DNA from: Orlajensenia sp001423545
GTDB taxonomy: Bacteria; Actinomycetota; Actinomycetes; Actinomycetales; Microbacteriaceae
Assembly (NCBI GenBank): GCA_001423545.1
Contig: LMOK01000002.1
Coordinates: 496,001 to 560,000, forward strand
Direction: 5' to 3'
DNA: 64,000 nucleotides
Positions within the stretch are counted from its first letter, which is position 1. Every line of letters begins with the position of its first letter. Below the pieces are notes generated by a model. It saw nothing but the letters and a program-made list of their open reading frames with translations, ran no database searches and was not told the origin of the DNA. Positions 32,177-39,041 of this stretch are shown here, one piece after another. The position numbers were made by a program, and so were the translations under genes.

Positions 32177-33747
32177 GCGAGACCTCGCAGCGCCCAGTCC
32201 TCGTCGTCGATTTCGGTGCGCAGTACGCGCAGTTGATCGCCCGACGCGTCCGTGAGGCATCCGTCTACTCGGAGATCGTGCCGCACACGATCACCGCGGC
32301 CGAGGTGGCTGCGAAGAATCCGATCGGCATCGTCCTCTCCGGCGGGCCGTCCTCGGTCTACGAGGAGGGCGCCCCGGCGCTCGACACGGGCATCCTGGAG
32401 CTCGGGGTTCCGACCCTGGGCATCTGCTACGGCTTCCAGGTGATGGCGACCCAGCTCGGCGGCGAGGTCGCCCACACCGGCCAGCGCGAGTACGGCTCCA
32501 CCGCGGTGACCGCCCGCACCGACGACAACCAGTTGCTCCGGGGCCAGCCCACGGCGCAGACGGTCTGGATGAGCCATGGCGACTCGGTCGCCATCGCGCC
32601 GGAGGGCTTCGAGGTGCTCGCGTCAACGGCGTCGACCGCCGTCGCGGCCTTCGCCAACGACGAGAAGCGCTTCTACGGCGTGCAGTGGCACCCCGAGGTC
32701 AAGCACTCGGAGTACGGCCAGGACGTCATCGTGAACTTCCTGCACAAGGCCGCCGGCATCCCCGCCGATTGGAACAGCGGCAACGTCATCGCCGAGCAGG
32801 TCGAGAGGATCCGCGCCCAGGTCGGGTCGGCCCGTGTCATCGCCGGACTCTCCGGCGGGGTCGACTCCGCCGTGGCCGCGGCCATCGTGCACGAGGCCGT
32901 CGGCGACCAGCTGGTCTGCGTCTTCGTCGACCACGGTCTGCTGCGCCAGGACGAGCGTCGCCAGGTCGAGGTGGACTACGTGGCCGCGACCGGCATCCGC
33001 CTGGTCACGATCGACGCCCGCGAGCAGTTCCTCACCGCCCTCGCCGGCGTCTCGGATCCCGAGACCAAGCGCAAGATCATCGGCCGCGAGTTCATCCGCT
33101 CCTTCGAGCAGGCCGAGCGCGACCTCATCGCCGAGGCCGACGCCGACGGCGAACCCATCCGCTTCCTCGTTCAGGGCACCCTGTATCCGGATGTCGTCGA
33201 GTCCGGCGGAGGATCGGGAACGGCGAACATCAAGAGCCACCACAACGTGGGCGGGCTGCCCGAGGACCTGCAGTTCGAGCTCGTCGAGCCGCTGCGCGCC
33301 CTCTTCAAGGACGAGGTGCGCGCGATCGGCCGCGAGCTGGGACTGCCCGAGGAGATCGTGGGACGCCAGCCGTTCCCCGGCCCCGGCCTCGGCATCCGCA
33401 TCGTCGGCGAGGTCACCGAGGCGCGCCTCGAACTCCTGCGGCACGCGGATGCGATCGTGCGGGCGGAGCTCTCGGCCGCCGGTCTCGACGGCGAGATCTG
33501 GCAGTGCCCCGTCGTGCTGCTGGCCGATGTGCGCTCGGTGGGCGTGCAGGGCGACGGCCGCACCTACGGGCACCCGATCGTGCTGCGTCCGGTCTCCTCC
33601 GAGGACGCGATGACGGCCGACTGGACGCGCCTGCCGTACGACGTGCTGGCGCGCATCTCGAACCGGATCACCAACGAGGTGGCCGATGTGAACCGCGTGG
33701 TGCTCGACGTCACGTCGAAGCCGCCGGGGACGATCGAGTGGGAGTAG
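32173..33747 (+). CDS. guaA: GMP synthase (glutamine-hydrolysing)
   Basis: Converts XMP to GMP. It has 524 residues. The glutaminase domain (1-195) shows LGICYGFQ with the nucleophile Cys and WHPEVKHSEYG with the catalytic His. The ATP-pyrophosphatase loop is GLSGGVDSAVAA, and the C-terminal dimerisation domain ends VLDVTSKPPGTIEWE. The GTG start overlaps the DUF3817 stop. A very long hairpin terminator follows about 43 bp downstream. Confidence 0.98.
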   Translation: MSETSQRPVLVVDFGAQYAQLIARRVREASVYSEIVPHTITAAEVAAKNPIGIVLSGGPSSVYEEGAPALDTGILELGVPTLGICYGFQVMATQLGGEVAHTGQREYGSTAVTARTDDNQLLRGQPTAQTVWMSHGDSVAIAPEGFEVLASTASTAVAAFANDEKRFYGVQWHPEVKHSEYGQDVIVNFLHKAAGIPADWNSGNVIAEQVERIRAQVGSARVIAGLSGGVDSAVAAAIVHEAVGDQLVCVFVDHGLLRQDERRQVEVDYVAATGIRLVTIDAREQFLTALAGVSDPETKRKIIGREFIRSFEQAERDLIAEADADGEPIRFLVQGTLYPDVVESGGGSGTANIKSHHNVGGLPEDLQFELVEPLRALFKDEVRAIGRELGLPEEIVGRQPFPGPGLGIRIVGEVTEARLELLRHADAIVRAELSAAGLDGEIWQCPVVLLADVRSVGVQGDGRTYGHPIVLRPVSSEDAMTADWTRLPYDVLARISNRITNEVADVNRVVLDVTSKPPGTIEWE

Positions 33748-33790
33748 GGTCCGCCTTCGGGTCGGGATATCTCGCTCCTCAGCTCAGACA

Positions 33791-33838
33791 TTGACGTGAA
33801 AAGGCACCCGGAAGAACGCCGGGTGCCTTTCACGTCAA
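33791..33838 (+). terminator. Long terminator hairpin after guaA
   Basis: Arms of 21 and 20 nt (TTGACGTGAA-A-AGGCACCCGG / CCGGGTGCCTTTCACGTCAA) pair fully apart from one bulged A, around a 7-nt loop. It is among the longest hairpins in the window. T-residues are inside the right arm rather than after it. Confidence 0.8.
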
Positions 33839-33908
33839 AACTCGCACCCCGCGAGACATCCCGCCCCGAAGGCTAGGTGGGAGGGGCTGGCTGGCGCCCG
33901 CTCACCGC

Positions 33909-33953
33909 TGGTCGAGCAGCGGGCGAGCGCAGCGAGGACGCGTATCGAGACCA
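33909..33953 (+). repeat. REP-like palindromic intergenic element
   Basis: TGGTCGAGCAGCG at one end and TATCGAGACCA at the other enclose GCGAGCGCAGCGAG-type sequence. I recall elements of this form as dispersed intergenic repeats in Microbacteriaceae and related actinobacteria. Only one copy is seen here. Confidence 0.55.
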
Positions 33954-33961
33954 CCTCGCCC

Positions 33962-34047
33962 GTACGAGTCAGCGGAGTTCGGGCGTGGTCGGGCGTCGGA
34001 TGCGGCTGAATCGGACTGTTCTCGGCGCGAAATCCGCTGACTCGTAC
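33962..34047. repeat. 86-bp element bounded by 15-bp perfect inverted repeats
   Basis: GTACGAGTCAGCGGA at 33962-33976 and its exact complement TCCGCTGACTCGTAC at 34033-34047 enclose 56 nt with no open frame of note. Together with the guaA terminator and the REP-like element this fills most of the 359-bp guaA-ldh gap, which holds no gene. Confidence 0.7.
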
Positions 34048-34106
34048 ACGCGACCGTCACCGGCGGGTGCTGGCGGGGGCGGCGCCGCTCACGGGAGGAT
34101 GGACCC

Positions 34107-35051
34107 ATGGAGATCGAGAACTCGAAACTGACCATCGTCGGCGCCGGAAGCGTGGGGGCCAGCCTCGCGTACGCCGCGCTCATCCGCGGGTCGGCTCGGC
34201 ATGTGGCGTTGTACGACATCAACGCGGCCAAGGCCGAGGCCGAGGTGCTCGACCTCGCACACGGCACCCAGTTCACCGGCTCGAGCACCATCACCGGCGG
34301 CGGCGACGTCGGGGTGGTCGAGGGCTCGAACGTCGTCGTCATCACCGCAGGGGCGAAGCAGGAGCCCGGCCAGACGCGGCTCGACCTCGCCGGCACCAAC
34401 GTGCGCATCCTGGAGAAGCTGCTGCCGTCGCTGCTCGAGCAGGCACCCGATGCCACCTACGTGCTCGTCACCAACCCCTGCGACGTGCTCACCGTCGTCG
34501 CGCAGAGGATCAGCGGACTGCCCTCTCACCGCGTCTTCTCCTCGGGCACGGTGCTCGACACCTCGCGGCTCAGGGTTCTGCTCGCCCGGCGTGCGGGCGT
34601 CGCGACGTCGAGCGTGCACGCCTACATCGTGGGCGAGCACGGCGACACGGAGTTCCCGCTGTGGTCGAACGCCTCCATCGGAACAGTGCCGCTGCTCGAG
34701 TGGGGCGGAGGCTCGGTGTTCGCGGCGGAGGAACTCGACGACATCGCCGCGGAGGTGCGCGACGCCGCCTACGCCGTCATCCGCGGCAAGGGCGCCACGA
34801 ACTACGCCATCGGACTCTCGGGCGTCCGCATCGTGGAGGCGCTGCTGCAGGACGAGCACGCCGTCATGCCCGTCAGCACGGTGCTGAGCGACTACCACGG
34901 CATCGACGGCATCGCCCTGTCGGTGCCGAGCATCGTCAGCGCGTCAGGGGTGCGGCCGATCCGCGAGACCCCGTTCTCACCCCAGGAGGAGGCGCGGTTG
35001 CAGGCCTCGGGTGACGCCCTGCGAGCCTCGTTGGCATCGCTCGGCTATTGA
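34107..35051 (+). CDS. ldh: L-lactate dehydrogenase
   Basis: NAD-dependent interconversion of pyruvate and L-lactate; 314 residues. LTIVGAGSVGASLAYAAL is the NAD fold, GAKQEPGQTRLDL holds the substrate-loop Gln and Arg that mark LDH rather than malate dehydrogenase, VTNPCDV is conserved, and IVGEHGDTEFPLWS carries the catalytic His. The ATG follows GGAGG. It stands alone, downstream of a repeat-rich gap; a 7-T run after its stop may help end transcription. Confidence 0.96.
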   Translation: MEIENSKLTIVGAGSVGASLAYAALIRGSARHVALYDINAAKAEAEVLDLAHGTQFTGSSTITGGGDVGVVEGSNVVVITAGAKQEPGQTRLDLAGTNVRILEKLLPSLLEQAPDATYVLVTNPCDVLTVVAQRISGLPSHRVFSSGTVLDTSRLRVLLARRAGVATSSVHAYIVGEHGDTEFPLWSNASIGTVPLLEWGGGSVFAAEELDDIAAEVRDAAYAVIRGKGATNYAIGLSGVRIVEALLQDEHAVMPVSTVLSDYHGIDGIALSVPSIVSASGVRPIRETPFSPQEEARLQASGDALRASLASLGY

Positions 35052-35057
35052 TTCGAG

Positions 35058-35075
35058 ATTTTTTTGGCGGCGCTG
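35058..35075 (+). terminator. Weak T-rich terminator after ldh
   Basis: A run of seven Ts just after the ldh stop, rare at this base composition, preceded only by a 4-bp CTCG/CGAG stem. Confidence 0.35.
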
Positions 35076-35148
35076 TCGATCGGGGCGGCATCCGTTCGAC
35101 GTCTGAGTGAAGGCCCACGACGGGCCACCATCTCCAAGGAGGAACACC

Positions 35149-35574
35149 ATGAAGTACATGCTGATCATGCGCGGCACCGACGAGGCCTACGACGCCTACA
35201 AGGCGATGCCGTTCGAGGAGGTCATCGCGGCGATGGGCCGCTACAACGAGGAGCTCATCAAGGCCGGCGTGCTGCTGGCCGGCGAGGGGCTCACCGACGC
35301 GAGCGAGGGCTTCGTCGTCGACTTCGCCTCGGAGACACCACTCGTGACCGACGGCCCCTACGGCGAGACGAAGGAGCTGTTCAACGGCTTCTGGATCCTG
35401 GAGGTCTCGTCGAAGGAGGAGGCCGCGGAGTGGGCGAAGAAGGTTCCGCTCGGCCCCGGCAGCTTCATCGAGGTGCGTCGCGTGACCGAGATGAGCGACT
35501 TCCCGCAGGACAACGAGTTCATCCAGCGCGAGGCCGAGTTCCGCGCGGCGAACGACCCGACGTTCAAGCTCTGA
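35149..35574 (+). CDS. YCII/DGPF-domain protein
   Basis: 141 residues from ATG 35149, which has a near-perfect AAGGAGG ribosome binding site 5 nt upstream. MKYMLIMRGTDEAYDAY and LVTDGPYGETKEL mark the YCII-related DGPF family, here with DGPY instead of DGPF. These proteins are the conserved genomic partners of ECF42-group sigma factors, and the next gene is one. Activity unknown; the fold is a small ferredoxin-like domain. Confidence 0.9.
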   Translation: MKYMLIMRGTDEAYDAYKAMPFEEVIAAMGRYNEELIKAGVLLAGEGLTDASEGFVVDFASETPLVTDGPYGETKELFNGFWILEVSSKEEAAEWAKKVPLGPGSFIEVRRVTEMSDFPQDNEFIQREAEFRAANDPTFKL

Positions 35575-35607
35575 ACCTGCCGCCCCACCGTCGCTGCACC
35601 CGCGCTG

Positions 35608-36891
35608 ATGACGACTGAGACCGGGGCGACGGATGCCGCCGGCATCCGTCGTTCCGTCGCGGCCGTGTGGCGCATGGAGTCCGCCCGGATCGTCGCGACG
35701 CTCACCCGGGTGACGGGTGACTTCTCGCTGGCCGAGGACCTGGCCCAGGAGGCTCTAGCCGACGCCCTCGAGCAGTGGCCGCGCGAGGGCGTACCCCGCA
35801 ACGCCGGGGCCTGGCTGACCGCTGTCGCCAAGCGCAAGGCCATCGACGGCTGGCGGCGACGAGAACGCCTCGACGACCGGTACAGCGCCATCGCCCACGA
35901 CCTCGAATCCCGGATCGATCCGGATGCCGCCCCCTGGGACCCCGACGACATCGACGACGACGTGCTCCGTCTCGTCTTCATCGCGTGCCACCCAGTGCTG
36001 GCCCGTGAGGCGCGCGTCGCGCTGACGCTGCGGGTGGTCGGCGGCCTCTCGAGCGAGGAGATCGCCCGAGCGTTCCTCGTGCCGACGGCGACGGTCCAGC
36101 AACGCATCGTGCGGGCGAAGAAGAGCCTCGCCGCCGCGAAGGTGCCCTTCGAGGTGCCGTCGCGCGACGAGTACGCCGTGCGACTGGGCTCGGTGCTCGG
36201 CGTCATCTACCTCGTCTACAACGAGGGCTACGCGGCCTCGAGCGGCACCGAGTGGATGCGCCCCGAGCTCAGCCAGGAGGCGCTGCGGCTCGGTCGCGTG
36301 CTCGCAGAACTTGCTCCCGGCGAGCCCGAGGTGCACGGGCTGGTCGCGCTGATGGAGTTCCAGACGTCGCGGTTCCGGGCGCGCGTGACGGCGGAGGGCG
36401 AGCCGATCCTGCTGGGCGACCAGGATCGCAGTCGCTGGGATCGCGCCCACATCTCCCGTGGGCGCACGGCTCTGGCGCGAGCGGATGCCGTCGGCAGGGG
36501 TCGTGGGTCCTACGCGCTGCAGGCGGCCATCGCCGAGTGTCACTCGGTCGCGCCGTCGACCGACGAGACCGACTGGGACCGCATCGTCGTGCTCTACGAG
36601 GTGCTCGGTCGGCTGGCTCCGTCGCCCATCGTCGACCTCAACCGCGCCGTCGCGGTGGCGATGGCCACGGGGCCGGCGACGGGCCTGCGCCTGGTCGACG
36701 AGATCGCGGCATCCGGAGCCCTGTCGGGAACCCATCTGCTGCCGAGCGTGCGCGGCGAACTGCTGGCGCGGCTCGGGCGCCTCGATGAGGCCCGTGCCGA
36801 GCTCAGCGCGGCCGCGCGGCTGACAGGCAACGAGCGGGAGCGCGGCGTGCTGCTCGGCAAGGTCGCGGCGCTCGAGGCCCCCGGCGCCTGA
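35608..36891 (+). CDS. ECF RNA polymerase sigma factor, ECF42-like, with C-terminal extension
   Basis: 427 residues. Sigma-2 region about 15-85 (DFSLAEDLAQEALADALEQWP), sigma-4 about 125-175 (ARVALTLRVVGGLSSEEIARAFLVPTATVQQRIVRAKK, given in part by family knowledge), then about 250 residues of helical TPR-like DUF6596 type (YLVYNEGYAASSG, HGLVALMEFQ). That extension and the YCII partner directly upstream define the ECF42 arrangement, which has no classical anti-sigma factor. The extension probably controls activity. It converges on the Bax-inhibitor gene. Confidence 0.9.
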   Translation: MTTETGATDAAGIRRSVAAVWRMESARIVATLTRVTGDFSLAEDLAQEALADALEQWPREGVPRNAGAWLTAVAKRKAIDGWRRRERLDDRYSAIAHDLESRIDPDAAPWDPDDIDDDVLRLVFIACHPVLAREARVALTLRVVGGLSSEEIARAFLVPTATVQQRIVRAKKSLAAAKVPFEVPSRDEYAVRLGSVLGVIYLVYNEGYAASSGTEWMRPELSQEALRLGRVLAELAPGEPEVHGLVALMEFQTSRFRARVTAEGEPILLGDQDRSRWDRAHISRGRTALARADAVGRGRGSYALQAAIAECHSVAPSTDETDWDRIVVLYEVLGRLAPSPIVDLNRAVAVAMATGPATGLRLVDEIAASGALSGTHLLPSVRGELLARLGRLDEARAELSAAARLTGNERERGVLLGKVAALEAPGA

Positions 36892-36910
36892 GCCCACTCG
36901 GAGAACGCAG

Positions 36911-36938
36911 AACGGGCCGCCCCGAAGGGCGACCCGTT
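36911..36938 (+). terminator. Bidirectional terminator between the sigma factor and BI-1 genes
   Basis: 12-bp stem AACGGGCCGCCC / GGGCGACCCGTT with one mismatch and a CGAA tetraloop; TTCCGTTGT follows on the plus strand. Confidence 0.75.
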
Positions 36939-36960
36939 CCGTTGTCTCAGAGTGCGAGAG

Positions 36961-37764
36961 CTAGTTGCGCGCGATCGCGAACATGCGCAGGATCTCGGTG
37001 TACAGCCAGATGACCGTGACCATGATGCCGAAGGCGCCCGACCAGCCGTACTTGCGGGGAGCGCGGTTGCGCACACCCTGCTGGATGGCGTCGAAGTCGA
37101 GCACCAGCGAGTAGGCCGCGAGGATCACGACGAAGATGCCGAGGATGACGCCGAGCGGGATGCCGGCGATCTCGACGTCTCCGCGGAGACCCCACGGGTT
37201 GCCGTTGGCGCCGCCGAAGATCATGATGCCGACATTCACCAGCGAGAACACCAGGTAGCCGACCATGGCGATGAGGAAGACCTTGGTGGCCTTCTTCGAC
37301 GCACGGATCTTGCCGCTGGCGAAGAGGGCGAGCGTCACGCCGACGACCACGAGGGTGGCGACGACGGCCTGCACGACGATGCCCGGGTAGAGCGACTCGA
37401 AGAGCAGCGAGATGCCGCCGATGAAGACACCCTGCGCGGCGGCGTAGGCGAGGATCAGCGGGGCTGAGGGCTCGCGCTTGAAGATGTTGACCAGCGCGAG
37501 CACGAAGCCGACGAGCGCGGCGACGCCCCAGAGCCACGGGAGGGTCGGGTAGGTCATCCACCCGATGGCAGCACCGGCGAGCAGGATGACGAAGCTGATC
37601 GCCGACTTCACGATCGTGTCCTCGACGGTCATGCGGTCGGTCTCGACGGCATTGGCCGACGGCTGGTTGTAGTGTGCCGCCAGCTCTTCGGCGGTGGGAG
37701 TGGCGACGGCGACGCCGCCCTTCTCGCTGAACGCGGCGTTGCGACTGAATGCGGGGTTTGCCAT
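36961..37764 (-). CDS. Bax inhibitor-1/YccA family membrane protein
   Basis: 267 residues from ATG 37764, with AAGGA upstream; the open frame extends 20 codons further but without support. Seven membrane helices start at about residue 70. GVFIGGISLLFE, the KVFLIAMVGYLVFSLVN segment and SLVLDFDAIQQGV near the end are typical of actinobacterial BI-1-like proteins. Related proteins are proposed to act as pH-sensitive calcium leak channels. It is divergent from the glycerophosphodiesterase gene. Confidence 0.9.
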   Translation of the reverse strand: MANPAFSRNAAFSEKGGVAVATPTAEELAAHYNQPSANAVETDRMTVEDTIVKSAISFVILLAGAAIGWMTYPTLPWLWGVAALVGFVLALVNIFKREPSAPLILAYAAAQGVFIGGISLLFESLYPGIVVQAVVATLVVVGVTLALFASGKIRASKKATKVFLIAMVGYLVFSLVNVGIMIFGGANGNPWGLRGDVEIAGIPLGVILGIFVVILAAYSLVLDFDAIQQGVRNRAPRKYGWSGAFGIMVTVIWLYTEILRMFAIARN

Positions 37765-37904
37765 GGTGGTCCTTCGCTCGAAGCGGGGGAAGTGGGGCGA
37801 CTGGTGGTGTCGCTTCGTAGACAAATCTACCGGGAAGATGCGCGGAAATCATGGGAATCCGCCCGGAGCGGAACTGCGGCGGCAGACCCGGGCTCCACGC
37901 TCGT

Positions 37905-37910
37905 TAGCCT
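37905..37910 (+). promoter_or_regulatory. -10 box of the GDPD gene, leaderless type
   Basis: TAGCCT, 6 nt before the ATG at 37917. Confidence 0.45.
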
Positions 37911-37916
37911 GTTGGC

Positions 37917-38945
37917 ATGACCGACCGTCCGCATCCGCTCGTCATCGGCCATCGCGGGGCCAGCGGCTACCGCCCCGAGCACACGGCATCGGCCTACAAC
38001 CTGGCCTTCGCTCTGGGAGCCGATGCCGTCGAACCCGACATCGTCGCGACCCGGGACGGCGTGCTGGTGCTCCGCCACGAGAACGAGATCTCGGGCACGA
38101 CCGACGTCTCGGCGCATCCGGAGTTCTCCGCCAGGCGCACCACGAAGGAGATCGACGGGAAGAAGCTCACCGGCTGGTTCACCGAAGACTTCACCTGGGC
38201 CGAACTGGCCACCCTGCACGCCCGCGAGCGCATCCCGAAGGTGCGCCCGGGCAATGCCAGCTTCGACGACCGCTTCCCCCTGCTGCGCCTCGCCGACCTC
38301 TTCACTTTGATCGAGGAGACGGATGCCGCGGACGGCCGGCTCCTCGGCATGGTCGCGGAGATCAAGCACGCCAGTTACTTCGCCGGTATCGGCCTGCCGC
38401 TGGACGAGTTGTTCGCGGCGGACCTCGCCGCAGCCGGCTGGGCGAAAGACGATGAGCGGCTCACCGTCGAGGCCTTCGAGATCACCGTGCTCGAGGAGTT
38501 GGCGCTCCGCGGGATCACGGCGCCGCGGATCTACCTGCTGGAGAAGGCCGGGGTTCCCTGGGACCTGCACCTCGGTGCCGGGACGGATGCGCCGGCATAT
38601 GCCGACTTCATGACCGAGACCGGACTCCGGGACCTGGAGGAGCGCGTCGACGGGATCAGTGTCGACAAGACCGTGCTGGTCGGCGAGAAGGCCTCGACGA
38701 ATCAGGGCGTGCTCGGCGGCCGCGCGCTCGTCGAGGCGGCCCACGACCACGGGCTCTCGGTGTTCACCTGGACGCTGCGGCCCGAGAACCGCTTCCTCTC
38801 CTCGACCTTCCAGCACGGGCATGGCAAGGCCACTCACGGCGACTGGCTCGGGGAGTTCACTCTGGTGCTCAACACGGGCGTCGACGGGATCTTCGTCGAC
38901 CACCCGGATCTCGGGGTCGAGGCACGGGAGCGGTTCCCGCGCTGA
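37917..38945 (+). CDS. Glycerophosphodiester phosphodiesterase
   Basis: Hydrolyses glycerophosphodiesters to glycerol-3-phosphate and an alcohol. It has 342 residues with the GDPD core: IGHRGASGYRPEHT (catalytic His and metal Glu), VEPDIVATRDGVLVLRHE and, late, FTWTLRPEN and GIFVDHPDL. No signal peptide, so probably cytoplasmic. The product could feed GlpD, encoded 10 kb upstream. A leaderless-type box fixes the start. Confidence 0.93.
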   Translation: MTDRPHPLVIGHRGASGYRPEHTASAYNLAFALGADAVEPDIVATRDGVLVLRHENEISGTTDVSAHPEFSARRTTKEIDGKKLTGWFTEDFTWAELATLHARERIPKVRPGNASFDDRFPLLRLADLFTLIEETDAADGRLLGMVAEIKHASYFAGIGLPLDELFAADLAAAGWAKDDERLTVEAFEITVLEELALRGITAPRIYLLEKAGVPWDLHLGAGTDAPAYADFMTETGLRDLEERVDGISVDKTVLVGEKASTNQGVLGGRALVEAAHDHGLSVFTWTLRPENRFLSSTFQHGHGKATHGDWLGEFTLVLNTGVDGIFVDHPDLGVEARERFPR

Positions 38946-39025
38946 GGATGCGCACTTCGGCCGCAGACCCCGTCCGAGCCTCTGCGAACGGGACAGGGGA
39001 GGGCTGCGCTGTCGGCGGCCGCGCC

Positions 39026-39031
39026 TACAAT
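39026..39031 (+). promoter_or_regulatory. -10 box of pcrA
   Basis: TACAAT, 10 nt before the ATG at 39042, implying a leader of only a few nt. Confidence 0.4.
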
Positions 39032-39041
39032 TGAGGCAGCC

